Source: Nibribacter roseus (GTDB lineage: Bacteria; Bacteroidota; Bacteroidia; Cytophagales; Hymenobacteraceae). Taken from it: a DNA stretch of 64,000 nucleotides. Below, piece by piece: positions 41,819 through 53,100 of this stretch. The stretch's first letter is position 1. Every line of letters begins with the position of its first letter. The stretch is taken from assembly GCF_042662225.1 (NCBI RefSeq), contig NZ_JBHSYQ010000006.1, positions 293,942 to 357,941 on the forward strand, read 5' to 3'. The notes beneath the pieces are model-generated. The model was not told the DNA's origin. It did not search any database and saw nothing but the letters and a program-made list of their open reading frames with translations. A program made the position numbers and the translations under genes.

Positions 41819-43201
41819 CTAATCCTCTCCCTCAATTTTGCCTGTGCCAGGTTCAGGGGTTTTAAAGGAAGAGACGGTAACAGGGGCACCCTCAGGATTG
41901 ATAAACTGAACCTGTTGCCTTGGGTAAACGGGTATGATAATGCCTGTGTACTCAGGTTTGTTCAGCTCTTGGGTGATTTTAAAAGTCAGGTCGCTTTTCC
42001 ACTTTCTTCTTTCACGCGCACCCACTAAATAGCGGGTGGTGATATTTGTCCAGGAATCTTCCAGAGAAACAAATACCTGGGGCTTTTCCGAAACGGAGTC
42101 AGAGATTCCCACACGTTCCAGCAGCTTGCCATATTGACGGGCGGGTTCCATCATATAGTTCCCTAATAAATCTGAAGCTACGTTTTCTATTACATCAGCC
42201 GCAATTTTTAAATTAGATTCGTTGGCTACGGCCACGGATAATTCATCCCAGACATAGGGGAAGTCGCCGGTGAGGTTGATGACGGTGCCAGACAAGATTT
42301 CATTGTTCGGAAACGTGACCATACGGCCGGTAGGCTGCTCTGCCTGCACAAAGCCCGGGGCATAGGGGGCGCCAATTTCCCAGACGGTCGTGGTCAAAAA
42401 GTCTATGCGGTACACATCTCCGAACACTTCGCCTACCCTAATGCGGTCGCCTACCCGGTAGTACCCCTGAAAAGAGTTGAGCAGCCAACCCGTGAAGCTT
42501 TCAATAGGTGTTTGCAACGACCATGACAATGCCAAACCGATCAAGCCAAAAGAGCCAACCAACGCTCTGATATCTCCGGCCACAATACTGACTGTTATAC
42601 CAATTGCCAAAAGCCAGATGGAAATAGTAATGAGGGTAATAATGGCCCCGGAGCTATGCCAGTGCCCTATGCTTTTCCGAAGCAGCGTTTTTACCAACCT
42701 TACAATAAGCCAGGCAAGCAACAGTGCTCCAAGGGCTATCAATATTTTAGGCAGGTTGTAAAAAAAGCTGTTCCAGAGGTTCTGAATGGCGCTGAGGGCT
42801 TCATCGGTGGCTTCCTGACTTGACTGTGGCGCCTGCAGCGCCAGGGAATCTACCGCGGCGGAGTCTAGAGAGTCAGAAAGCGTATCAACCACCACTACTT
42901 CCGTCTCCTGCAGCGTGGTGTCGTCTTGAAAACCAAGCCCGGCCTCGCTAGGAGAGATAAGCATGAGAATAAAACCCGTAATGGCCACAGCCAATACCGA
43001 GGCTTGCCTGAAGCCTTTTAATCGGTTTTCAGCTCCCTTTACCGCGGAACCTTGCCGTAACCGGCGCTGCCTTTTGCCAATGACGACCCTCTTTCTGGAG
43101 GTGGTGACCTCGTGGCTTTTGGTCACTACCCTTCGGGTTGATGTCTGGTGAGATGGTACAGGAGCCTTTGTATTTCTGAAGTAGCGTTTGGGTGAGCGCA
43201 T
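41819..43201 (-). CDS. MscS-family mechanosensitive ion channel
   Basis: 460 residues. A very basic N-terminal tail (about 1-66: KRYFRNTKAPVPSHQT...RQRRLRQG) precedes a first hydrophobic segment; the next part is an Asp/Ser-rich stretch; then three membrane helices and the MscS pore region (WSLQTPIESFTGWLLNSFQG) and beta domain (YYRVGDRIRVGEVFGDVYRID). The C-terminal alpha/beta domain is recognisable. Releases solutes under osmotic stress in the inner membrane. A shorter start is possible but none is preceded by good context. The N-tail is longer than in E. coli MscS. Confidence 0.9.
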   Translation of the reverse strand: MRSPKRYFRNTKAPVPSHQTSTRRVVTKSHEVTTSRKRVVIGKRQRRLRQGSAVKGAENRLKGFRQASVLAVAITGFILMLISPSEAGLGFQDDTTLQETEVVVVDTLSDSLDSAAVDSLALQAPQSSQEATDEALSAIQNLWNSFFYNLPKILIALGALLLAWLIVRLVKTLLRKSIGHWHSSGAIITLITISIWLLAIGITVSIVAGDIRALVGSFGLIGLALSWSLQTPIESFTGWLLNSFQGYYRVGDRIRVGEVFGDVYRIDFLTTTVWEIGAPYAPGFVQAEQPTGRMVTFPNNEILSGTVINLTGDFPYVWDELSVAVANESNLKIAADVIENVASDLLGNYMMEPARQYGKLLERVGISDSVSEKPQVFVSLEDSWTNITTRYLVGARERRKWKSDLTFKITQELNKPEYTGIIIPVYPRQQVQFINPEGAPVTVSSFKTPEPGTGKIEGED

Positions 43202-43370
43202 TTTTCCGTGCTAATGTCTGAAATGAAGATGCCGAAAACCCTGCTCAGGCCTTCGGTTTCTTCTCTATACGGAAAAACCAACCTCAAATGATTTGTTTAA
43301 AGCTGATTCCTTGGTTTACCCGATTCTGTGCCACACGCCGCTCACGTTTCTTTGCACTATAAACTTTGAG

Positions 43371-43859
43371 TTACCTGTTGAACAGAACACTCATCAATAG
43401 AATGAGGGCCAGCAGAATGTGAGGCATATAGGTTGTGCCCCCCATCTGGTGCAGCCGATCTACCCGTTCCTGTGGACTAAGGCTGGTTCTTTTCAGGCGG
43501 TTAACTTTGGTTTCGGCTTGCCGCAGGTAGAGGTAATTGCCCAAAAAGCCAACCACAATGCCCCATACTAAGGTCATGCCACGGTCAATGTACAAGGCGG
43601 TTTCTTTGGTTATAATGCTTCGTTCTGTAAGGGAAACAATGATCATGCCCTGTGCTATTACCAAGCCAAGGTATACCAGAGCCGGAATAAACATTTTGCG
43701 GTATAGCATCCAGAGCATAGAAAAGAAAAATGCTCCAAGGTTAAAAGTGAATTTTCGGCCATTCTGGTACTGCTCCAGCTTGCGCAGGTAATAATCTGCA
43801 CTTTGCCCAAAGTAAGCGTGGTAATAGTCTTCAGTATAGTCTTCTTCTGGTTCTGCCAT
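43371..43859 (-). CDS. DUF2628 membrane protein
   Basis: 162 residues. Acidic N-terminus (MAEPEEDYTEDYYH), then FTFNLGAFFFSMLWMLYRKMF, the DUF2628 hallmark, and two or three further segments ending LLALILLMSVLFNR. Function unknown. Stands between the MscS gene and an HD-domain gene on the same strand but 170 bases from the former. Confidence 0.82.
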   Translation of the reverse strand: MAEPEEDYTEDYYHAYFGQSADYYLRKLEQYQNGRKFTFNLGAFFFSMLWMLYRKMFIPALVYLGLVIAQGMIIVSLTERSIITKETALYIDRGMTLVWGIVVGFLGNYLYLRQAETKVNRLKRTSLSPQERVDRLHQMGGTTYMPHILLALILLMSVLFNR

Positions 43860-43913
43860 TTAAGGAATATAAGTGGAGCTATTAGGTATAACTCCTTGAA
43901 AATTGAAGCCTCC

Positions 43914-43957
43914 AGTTGTTTTAGACGTCTTTTACGAAAAGTAAGGCTAAAACAACG
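43914..43957. repeat. Family A palindrome, copy 19
   Basis: AGTTGTTTTAGACGTCTTTT and AAAAGTAAGGCTAAAACAAC, 35 bases past the HD-domain stop on the minus strand. Confidence 0.7.
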
Positions 43958-43991
43958 GAAGAACCTTATGCGGTTTCTCAAAGAAGGGGCG

Positions 43992-44555
43992 TTAATCCCC
44001 TCCTGAGGGTACTGGGTTCAGGTTCAGTTCCTGGGCGTGCGGCTGTAGCGTCTTAATAATGAAATCAATATGCTGGGCTAGGTCTACTTCAAGTAACTCT
44101 GCGCCTAACTTTACTTCGCCACGGTCTACAGATGCGGCAAAGCTGGCTTGCTTCAATTTCTTAAGTACAGATTTAGCTTCTAAGCCTTCCAGGCGCTGTG
44201 GCCGGACCTGTGCACAGGCTACTACAAAGCCGGTAATCTCATCACAGCCAAGTAGTGCCTTGTCTAGCAGACTTTCGTGCGGAACACCCCAATGGCTGTA
44301 GTGCCCCGAAATAGCGTGAGCCATTTCAGGTTCGCCTTTTTCCTTTAGTAGGTTTACAATTACCTGCGGGTGCTGCTCAGGGTAGGCTTCATAATCTGCG
44401 TCGTGCAAGAGGCCAGTGTTACCCCACAGCTCCGGATCTTGATTTTGTTGCTGAGCGTAAGCCCTCATGACCAACTCAACGGTGCGGGCATGGCGCAAAA
44501 GACTTTCGCTCTTAGTGTATTGGTGTAAAATATCAGTAGCTTCTTCTCTGGTCAT
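43992..44555 (-). CDS. HD-domain phosphohydrolase-like protein
   Basis: 187 residues from ATG 44555; earlier in-frame ATGs at 44573 and 44603 exist. HD-type metal residues: His in LLRHARTVELVM, His-Asp in LLHDADYEAYPEQHP, and a later Asp in LGCDEITGF. Cytoplasmic; HD proteins hydrolyse nucleotide phosphates. The particular substrate is unknown. It ends before a family A palindrome. Confidence 0.87.
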   Translation of the reverse strand: MTREEATDILHQYTKSESLLRHARTVELVMRAYAQQQNQDPELWGNTGLLHDADYEAYPEQHPQVIVNLLKEKGEPEMAHAISGHYSHWGVPHESLLDKALLGCDEITGFVVACAQVRPQRLEGLEAKSVLKKLKQASFAASVDRGEVKLGAELLEVDLAQHIDFIIKTLQPHAQELNLNPVPSGGD

Positions 44556-44623
44556 ATAGCATATATAGGCCATGAAATTAAAAGAAGACCACGGGCTACG
44601 CAAGAAAAGGTAAGAGAAGAGAG

Positions 44624-44661
44624 TTGTTTTAGGCCTGTTTTGCAGAAAACGCAGGCAAAAC
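44624..44661. repeat. Family A palindrome, copy 20
   Basis: TTGTTTTAGGCCTGTTTT and AAAACGCAGGCAAAAC, 30 bases past the stop of the His-tailed membrane protein. Confidence 0.72.
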
Positions 44662-44690
44662 GCTACTGCAGTTCTTTGAACAGATCATCT

Positions 44691-44924
44691 TTAATGGTGG
44701 TGGTGATGATGGTGATCGTCATCACTTGGGTCGTGGCGTAAGTTCTGGACGGTGCCAAATATGAAAAGAACTCCCCAGCACAGATATAAGTAATTGAACG
44801 ATTCAACTTCTTTTCCCCACAAGTGTAGCAGTACATGTGCCAAAGCAGACATGATAATTCCCGTGAGGGCAACGAACTGGAAGGAGTTCATCTGCTTGGG
44901 GTTGTATATTTTAGACCATTCCAT
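44691..44924 (-). CDS. Small membrane protein with natural C-terminal polyhistidine
   Basis: 77 residues. Two hydrophobic segments (about 15-35 and 45-62) and the end DDDHHHHHHH, seven consecutive His before the stop. This gives a metal-binding tail on the same side as the C-terminus. No family recognised. Monocistronic. Natural His7 ends are uncommon; the run is CAC/CAT mixed, not a simple repeat artefact. Confidence 0.8.
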   Translation of the reverse strand: MEWSKIYNPKQMNSFQFVALTGIIMSALAHVLLHLWGKEVESFNYLYLCWGVLFIFGTVQNLRHDPSDDDHHHHHHH

Positions 44925-45248
44925 AGGCGGTTGTTTATACTAAAAGCGTGTTCTGCTGCCCATAAATATTCATTGTCTATACGCATTTAGCGCTTGAAGA
45001 GGTAAAAAATGAGCAACAGCAAAAAAGCTGTCTGTATAGATAGGGGCTTTGATAAATGATTTATGGCAACTGGGCAAAGGTAGCATTTTCCGCAGCTACT
45101 GAATAACTCTGCCTGATTATTATAGCGCGTCAATACGGCTGTATTGTATAGACTTTATTACAGCGCCAGTTGGGTGAAAAAGAAAAAGGCCCCAAGTATT
45201 GGGGCCCTCTTCCGCTTTTGGGGGATTGCTCAGGTAAAGTTTTTATAG
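44925..45248. other. Gap with hairpin
   Basis: No gene; holds the terminator of the next minus-strand gene at 45187-45208. Confidence 0.45.
45187..45208 (-). terminator. Terminator hairpin of secreted small protein
   Basis: AGGCCCC (45187-45193) and GGGGCCCT (45201-45208) with a T-rich run on the minus strand (CTTTTTCT) after it. Confidence 0.7.
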
Positions 45249-45632
45249 CTATTGCCCTTTTATTTTTTGGGTCAGCGTTGTAAAGTTAGCTTCAGGACGT
45301 TGTTTGAATTCCGCGTAAGCAGCCACTTGGCGGCTATTCAGTATTTTGAAGACTTTCTCCTCATATTCCTCCTCAATTTCTTGAAGGCGGCTATTGAGCA
45401 TCACTTCGTCATCGGCGTAAAGTTTTTCAACTTCTGTGGTTAAGGTTAGTCTTTCAGTGTTGATGGCTTTCAGTTTGATATAGTCAACTTCATTTAGAGC
45501 CATGCTCTCTGCCATTAATCTGGTAAGGTCTGTTGTAGCCTTCTCCATAGCTGGGTTTTGAGGAGTATTTTGGGCTACGGCACTTACTGCAAGTGCTAAT
45601 AAGAAGTACAGGGTAAGAGTAAAGTTTTTCAT
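45249..45632 (-). CDS. Secreted helical protein, Spy/CpxP-like?
   Basis: 127 residues from ATG 45632, which begins the signal peptide (MKNFTLTLYFLLALAVSAVAQ). The mature part is helical and charged with LNEVDYIKLKAINTERL and RLQEIEEEYEEKVFKILNSRQ, similar in shape to periplasmic LTxxQ-type stress chaperones, though no diagnostic motif is present. A longer frame to 45707 lacks this signal. Function unknown. Confidence 0.75.
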   Translation of the reverse strand: MKNFTLTLYFLLALAVSAVAQNTPQNPAMEKATTDLTRLMAESMALNEVDYIKLKAINTERLTLTTEVEKLYADDEVMLNSRLQEIEEEYEEKVFKILNSRQVAAYAEFKQRPEANFTTLTQKIKGQ

Positions 45633-46087
45633 AGTGCATTTGTACTTTAGTTTTTTAAAAAAGATGCTTTTAAGGTAGTGTTTTGTTCTAGGTCTTAGTA
45701 AAATCAAATAACTTGATTTATTAGATTTAACGGCTTTGTCTAATCATAGTTTTGGTAAAATGCGCTTAAACGCTATTTTGTTATTATTTTATAACTATAA
45801 TGTTTGAATAATACAATTATTAATATAAAAACAGTATTGGAAAACTTAAATATATTGTTTTGGTGTTTTGATATAATAGGTTTGCAATATATTTGGTTTT
45901 AATAATGGGTTGTTGTGGGGTTCTCTATAATGTTTGGCTAGTGATAGTTAAAATAATAGATGGAATGTAGTCCCATTAGTTGGGTTGAGTAATTGCTGAA
46001 AAGGGAGGAGGAGGGGTAAGATAATTGTCTGTGCTGTGGTAAGTTAAACGAGAGGGTTCTTTCAACGGGAACAGGGTCTGGTAAAAA
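45633..46087. other. AT-rich gene-free stretch
   Basis: Very AT-rich (many ATATT/TTAT runs), no gene. Probably promoter region for the gene at 45249 and spacer before the PorP/SprF terminator palindrome. Confidence 0.45.
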
Positions 46088-46142
46088 TAAATCGCCCGTT
46101 TCAGGCCTGCTTTTTTAAAAACAAACCTGAAACGGGCGATTT
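46088..46142. repeat. Family A palindrome, copy 21
   Basis: Near-perfect: AAATCGCCCGTTTCAGGCC and CCTGAAACGGGCGATTT, 23 bases past the PorP/SprF stop. Confidence 0.8.
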
Positions 46143-46164
46143 ATATGTAGCTGTAGGTGTTAGC

Positions 46165-47181
46165 CTACCAAAGCCACTGGGGGCACAGGAGGCGCCCTTT
46201 GTTTTGTAATTTGATACCTAAGATTAATTCGTGGCTTCCGGCGCTGGCGGTGCTAAGTTCTGAGGTAGTAAGATCGTAAGAGTATCCCATATCTAATATG
46301 TAATTTAAATTTATTCCGGCCAGAGCTGCTACTGCGTCTTTATGTCGGTAAGAAATTCCAGCCCATATCCGGTTGGCGTAAGTAGCTTTTAAGTTAAGGT
46401 CTACTGAAACCGGGCTCGGTGCTGCTACTTTCACCATGACAGATGGTTCAAGCGACAAGTCGTACCGTACGCGTAACCGTACCCCGGAGGTGGCGAAGTA
46501 ATGTGGCTGGAGCCCTTGCTTTGCTATGGCGCTGTTTTCGTTTTTAGCCATTTTCTCGGTAAGAAGTTGGGCAGCAGAAAAGCCTACATAGAAATTGTCT
46601 GAGTAAATCCAGGTGCCTAGGCCTAAGTCAAAGTTAGTCTGAGATAAACGGCCATGCTGTAACGCAGGGTCTCCTTCGTTTCTGAGGTGAATGGCATTGC
46701 CGTCAAGTCTAGTTTGTACTAATCCGCTAGACACCCCAACTGACATGTTGATCCGTTTTGAGAGAGGGTGGTGGTAGGCGTAGGTTGCGTTAAGGCTGGT
46801 ATTGCTTAAAGGACCAGTTCTGTCAACCTGAGCCATGGCTCCAAAGCCATGGTGTGGGCGTGATTTATGGAATTTGGTGTTCCGGTTACCTATAACAGGA
46901 GTTTTGGGTATAAACCCTTTGCCTGTCTGGCCAAGGGGTCTGTTGCGGTCACTCATGCCCAGAGAAGTGTGTCCACTGACATAATATGTGACAGGTGCGC
47001 CTTCTATGCCTACCCATTGTCTGCGGGTACCCATACGAACATCAGTGTAATTTTCTATGCCTGAAAGAGCAGGGTTCAGCAGGTAGTTGTTAAACAAATA
47101 TTGGCTGTACTGCGGTTTTTGCTGGGCCATGGCTGGGGTTAACAGCACCAGAAAGGCCACAAGGTGTGCAAGCTTCTTCAT
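46165..47181 (-). CDS. PorP/SprF-family type IX secretion membrane protein
   Basis: 338 residues. Signal peptide (MKKLAHLVAFLVLLTPAMAQQ) and the family signature QYSQYLFNNYLLNPALSGIENYTD, then RRQWVGIEGAPVTYYVSGHT and a beta-barrel. These outer-membrane proteins dock with the type IX secretion machinery and help deliver particular adhesins, as with SprF and SprB. It follows the adhesin gene by 6 bases on the same strand, so the two are one operon; secretion of that adhesin is its likely job. Confidence 0.93.
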   Translation of the reverse strand: MKKLAHLVAFLVLLTPAMAQQKPQYSQYLFNNYLLNPALSGIENYTDVRMGTRRQWVGIEGAPVTYYVSGHTSLGMSDRNRPLGQTGKGFIPKTPVIGNRNTKFHKSRPHHGFGAMAQVDRTGPLSNTSLNATYAYHHPLSKRINMSVGVSSGLVQTRLDGNAIHLRNEGDPALQHGRLSQTNFDLGLGTWIYSDNFYVGFSAAQLLTEKMAKNENSAIAKQGLQPHYFATSGVRLRVRYDLSLEPSVMVKVAAPSPVSVDLNLKATYANRIWAGISYRHKDAVAALAGINLNYILDMGYSYDLTTSELSTASAGSHELILGIKLQNKGRLLCPQWLW

Positions 47182-47187
47182 TATTGC

Positions 47188-50100
47188 TTACTTAATAATA
47201 GTTACGTTACCGGTGATCGGCTCTTCTTGGCCGCTTAATCTTATGATATAATAGTAAGTGGCAGCCGGAAGCGGTTGGCCGTTGTGGCGACCATCCCAGG
47301 CGGTGTTGTAGCCCCTTGATTCAAATATTTTACTTCCCCAGCGGTTGAAGACCTGTACCTGGCAATTAGGGTAGTCCAGTAGGTCCGGAATCTCCCAAGT
47401 TTCGTTCATGTTGTCTCCGTTCGGGGTAAAGCCGTTCGGGATTTCTACTGGTTGCATGACCTTCACCAGAACTTGGTCGGTTGATGTACAGCCATCGGCA
47501 GTGGTCACTGTCACGGTGTAAAGCTGTGTTTGGGTTGGTTTGGCCACTGGGTTGGCTATTTTATCATTATTCAATCCCTGGCTCGGTGACCAGCTGTAGC
47601 TAACTCCACCAATGGCCTGCAGTTCCGCAAACTTTCCTCTGGCAATGGTTACATCAGCCCCCGCATCAGCCGTTGGTGCCGGAATGTCTACCGTAACCGC
47701 TACTCTTTCACTGGCGCAGCTCTGCGCTACGGTTTGTATATAATAGGTAGTGGTTTTATGCAGTACTGGCGTGGTAAAGGTAGTGCCTGTGTGTAACAGC
47801 TTGCCTCCCAGTGGCTGGTCATACCACTCAATAGTAGGTGCTACAGCAGTAGCCTCTAAGGTAGCAGTGTTGCCGGCGCAAGAAAACACGTTGGCAGCCA
47901 CTGGCGGCTTAGGTAACGGAGTGGTGGTTACTTTCACGGCTGCGCTAGGTTCGCTTAAGCAATTGCCGGAAATAACTCTTCTTCTAAACCAGGTGTCTCG
48001 GAGCAGAGCAGATGGGGTGTAGTCTTTCTCAGAACTTACTCCAGGAGCAGTGGTGAAACCTGATGTGGGGTTGGTGGAGCTTTCCCACAAATATCTGAAG
48101 TTGCTGCCAGCACCTCCCTTAGGCGTAGAGCCTACTAAAGTTGTAGGTGCGCTGCCTACGCAGACGGTTTGCTCTGGCGAGGTAATGTTATTGAAAGTAA
48201 TAGGAACCAGCACGATCACCTCTATTTCATTAGAGACGGTGGTGATGCCATGCAGAACCGCCTTTCTCCGGAAGATGGTGGTCTCAGTTAAAGCAGGAAC
48301 TTTATAGTCTCTCTCGCGGGCAGCTGCGCCAGTAAGGGTGATGTAGTCTCTGTTTTTGGTTTTGCTTTCCCAGTAGTAGGTCACATCCTGTGCGTCATAG
48401 GTAGGTTGGTTACCAGTTAATATTAGATTGGTTGGCTCATTGTAACACACCTGGCCTCCTCCGGAAATGGTATTGTCAGCAAAGCCGCTTACCACCGTAA
48501 TTTTAACAGGGACCGAGTAGTCAAAGCAACCGCTAATGATTACCTGGCGTCTGAAATAAGTGGTTTTAGTTAACTCCCCTGGCTGATAGTTGATGCCAGT
48601 TGCACCTTCAATAGCTTTGTAATCTGCCATTTCATCGGTTTTGTAGTGCCACTGATAGGTATACTGGTTGCCATCAACAATCTGGCTGCCCACTAACTCG
48701 CGCGGCGCAGTATTGGCCGGAATGAATTGTGCGGCTTTCACGTAGTTGCTTCCTGCGGCTACTGGAATGTTCACTTTTACCTCTACTTCAGGGCTTAATA
48801 CTTCATCACAAGTGCCAGATGTAACGCCCCGCTTAAACCAAACCGTTTCTGTTAAGATGCCGTGCTGGTGGTTTGCCTGTGTTGCGTTAGGTATAGGCTC
48901 GTAATTTTTGTACTTAGTTCTGATGTACCACTGGTAGGTGTATTTCCCGCTGCCCCCCTTAGGGTTGCTGCCTATTAAAAGAGCAGGCGCAGACTCAAAG
49001 CAAACGGCCTCTACTGGTTCAATGAAGTTATTCGTCACCTTCTGCTCTACTTCTACTGTAACGGCGGTAAGCGTGCTGGCACACTGGGCATCGCTTATCA
49101 CCTGGGCGTAGAAGGTGGTAGTCTCGGTAAGAACCGGAGTTCTGAAAACTGAGCCGGAAGAACCTTTGTGCAATACTTTCCCCTGGGCATCTAGCCACTG
49201 AATGACACCGTTTCCGGTAGCGCTTAAGCTTGCCGTGCTGCCAACGCAGGTGGTGGTGCCTTGTGCCAATGGGGCTTCAGGTACTGGGTTCACGTGCAGG
49301 TAAATGACATTTGATTCCAGTGTACAAGCGCCAGAGGTTACTACTCTTCTAAACCAGGTGTCCTGAGTGATGGGTCCGGGAGTAAAGGTGGCCAGTGTGT
49401 CTGAAGCAGAAGTGCGCTTGTACGGCTGGTTCGGGCTCGTGCGGAATTCCCACAGATACTTATATAGTTTACCATCTCCTCCTGAGGCCCGTCCACCTAA
49501 AGAGATGGCTGGCTGAAGGTTGTAGCAGACTTCGCCGTTGCCACCAGATATGGCAATGGTATTTATGATTGGTGCATCAACAGAAACCTGCACCACAGAT
49601 GACTGGCTTTCACAGTTGCCAGAAATCACTACTCTGCGGTAATAGGTGGCCTGAGTTAATGGGCCTGGTAAATAACTTTCTAATGTGTCGGCAGCGCCAA
49701 TCGGACTGAATGGTTTATTTAAATCAGTGGTAAATTCCCAGCGATAAGAATATTTTCCTGTGCCGCCCGTTGGAGCCGTAGCGGTTAAAGGCATAGTTGG
49801 GGCCGATCCGTAGCAAACAGTCTGAATTCCGCTTGCTACTGTAGCGCTAATGGCTGGCAATACGGTGACTTTTACCGGCACCCTCTCTAAAGCGAAGCAT
49901 CCTTTGCCAGACCGTGCTTCTACATAAAAGGTATAGGTGGTTGCGTCTGCAATGTTCTGGCTGGAAACGGTCACTGCTGGCGTGGTGCCAATAGAATTTC
50001 CGCTTTGGTCAAACCACTGGTAGGAGATTCCTGACACTGGTGAGACTTCTAGTTTAGCTGAGGCGCCTTGGCAAACAGTTATCTCTGCTGCTTTCACTAC

Positions 50101-53100
50101 TGGTAAAGCAGGTAGCGGAATAATGTGAACAGCAATAGCGTTGCTTGGTAAAGAACAGCCCCCTGAAATGGCCACTCTCTTAAACCAGGTAGTGGGGGCG
50201 CTAAGGTTCTCGGGCTGATACGTAGCAGCAGTGTTCGCGCCTGGTGCCTCTTCAAAGCCGCTGTTGGCGCCGGTGGTGCTCATGAGCCACTTGTAAGTAA
50301 TACCTTCTGCTGGGTCGCCGCCGGTCACAGATTTGCCTGCTACTTCTTGTAAAAGCGGAGCGGTGGTACCTTCGCAGAATTCAGTGTTGGCCGGTAAGAT
50401 GTTATTTGCCAGCCCTGGTGTTACTTCTATTTTAATAACGTTGCTGTACTCCACGCACTTGCCCAAAGTCACTTTTCTCCTGAACCAGGTAGTGGTTTGC
50501 AGAACGCCTGCCTCGTAGCTTTGGCTGTTTTTGCTAGCCGCAGTGGCTAGTTTAAAGACTTTGCTGTTTACATCTGCATGTTCGGTATCAGTGCTGAATT
50601 CCCACACGTATTTAGGGGTGCCTGAGCCACCTGTTGGTACTGAGCCTTTAATGGTACCTGCCGAGGTGCCAGCGCAAATGGTGGCTACTTCTTCAATGGT
50701 GTTGTTTCTGATAGGTGGTTCCACTACAACTCGCACCGCTGTTCTCTCCACGGTACAGCCACCGGTTGCCTCAGATTGCACATAAAAGGTGAAAGTAATA
50801 GGGCTGTCGGTGTTGTTGATGAGCGGCTGGGTGATGAAAGTGTTGCCAGTGTGCAATAAGTTGCCGTTCACGGGGGCGTCGTGCCAGGTGTAGGGTCCGC
50901 TTGGAGCGGTGGCAGTCAAAGAGGCTGTGCTGCCGCTACAAATGGTCACACCTTTAGCGGTTGGAGGTAAAGAAAGTGGGTTAACCTTGATTTCTACTGC
51001 CTCTGAAATGCTCTCGCAGCCATTGATAATAACTTTGCGGTGGAACCACGTGTTGGCTGACAAAGCCTCTGGTTGAAAAGAGGTTAAGCTGCCTGTTCCT
51101 TTGGCGGCTTTGTAAGTGCCGTTTTTGCTAGTGCTGCTTTCCCATACAAATACAGGTTCTGAACCATCTCCTCCTTCTGGTTGAGTGGCAGTAATGGCCG
51201 GAGGTACAGTGCCCGCGCAAATAGGCTGAGGGTCGGCTTGTATAACATTATTAGTGATGAGCGGTACGGCAGAGATTTTGATTGGCTGCGTTGCTTCAGA
51301 ACAAGCACCCAGGCGCACACTTCTCCGGAACCAGGTGGTTTCAAGCAGGGTAGTGGCAGGTAAGTTTTGACCTGTCATTCCCTCCATGTCTTGGAAGTTT
51401 ACGCCATCGGTGCTGCGTTGCCACTGGTATTTAGGAGTGCCAGATCCGCCAGTTGGTTTGGTGGCTGCTATCTCTTTTGTTGTGCTGCCAATACACAGCC
51501 CGTAGCTTAGGGTAGTAATGGTGTTATTAGAAATAGGTTTTTCTACTGTTACCATAACGGAAGCGCGGGCAGAGGATGCGCAATTGCCTATGTCTGACCG
51601 GCTGCCTACATAAAAGGTAGTGGTTGCAGAAAGCAACGTGTCAAGGGTGTTACCTACAAAGAAAGGAGTGCCGCCGGTAGAGGAGGTGAACCACTCAATT
51701 TGAGCATCTGCTACCGAGGTACTGAGCACAGTTCTGGTGCCGGTACAAACGGTAAGGTTTGTTACTGCCGGAGTGGCAGGCAAAGGCTGTACAGTTACCA
51801 CTACCTCGGTGCGGGTAGAGCTGAAGCATTGGTTTTCTGAAACTGCCTCAACAAAATAGGAAGTGGTGGCTTTAAGAACTGGGGTAGTGAATACAGCTTC
51901 CGTAGATAGCACTTTTGTAGAGGTGGCAGAGGCAAACCAACGGTAAGAGGCGCCATTGCCTACGGCGGTTAAGGTGGCAGTGCCACCTTCGCAGATCATC
52001 ACGGGCTCTACGGACTGTACAAGAGGCAACTCATGAATGGTAACGGTTTGGGTAGCGGCAGTAGAGACGCCACACTCATTCCAGGCTTGTACCTGAAGCT
52101 GATACACACCGCTTTTGGTGAATAAGATAGTAGGGTGGGCTTCGGTTGCCATGTCGGCCTCGGCAAATTGCACACCGTCACCACCAGATAGCGTCCACTG
52201 GTAGCGGGTAATGGTGCTGCTTTCGTCGTTATAAACAGGAGCTACAGCCGGAGAAGAAGCTGAGTAAGTTAATGTTTGCGGACCGCAGAACGCTGCGGTA
52301 GCGGGTAAAGTTATGGTAGGATTGGCCTTGATAACAATCTCTTCGGTGGCGGTAGTAGTGCCGCAGGAGTTGGTAGCAGATAAGGTAACTTTATAGTTTC
52401 CTGATTTCGAGAAAAGGATAACTGGTTCGGCATCAGTTGCAGTACCAGATTCAAAAGTTACGCCTTCTGCCGGAAGCACAGACCATTTGTATTGAATATT
52501 TTCTCCCGGAGTGGTGTTTTTGGTAGCCACTCGGCTAGGCAAACAAAAGCTCTCAGGCTGTAGAGTGAAAGCCGCTTGAGTAGGGTCTTCAACTATGATA
52601 GTTTGTTTGGCAATGTTTTCAGTACAGGAAGGGTTGCTGCCTAGTGGTCGTACTGTCAGCGTCACTTCATACTTGCCGGCCGTGTTGAAATGAAGAACAG
52701 GTTTTTCTGAAGAAGACGAAGAGCCTGAGGCATAACTCCAGCCGGTGGCCGGTGAAACAGACCAGATACGGCGGTAGGCATCGCTGTTGGCAGGGTTGTC
52801 GCTATTGTAGCCACCTGTTGATTTGTCAATTAGCGTAACTGCTGAGTTGGTGCAGACGGTGTTTCCGGGGTTTACTTTAAAATCGGCTACTGGCGGAACT
52901 GAAATTCTAATACTGCCTATTGTGGCGGTAGAGGTTTTACAGTCAATGGCCTCCCCGAACATAGTAAAACCGTCTGGCTTGCCCGTAGATCCTTTGTCAA
53001 ACTTTTTGGTGATGTACTTGGGAATGTTGTTTTGGGTGAAATATAAAGTGTCAGACCCGTCATCAAACCAGATCTTATATGTGGTGTTGGGGGAGTTGTT

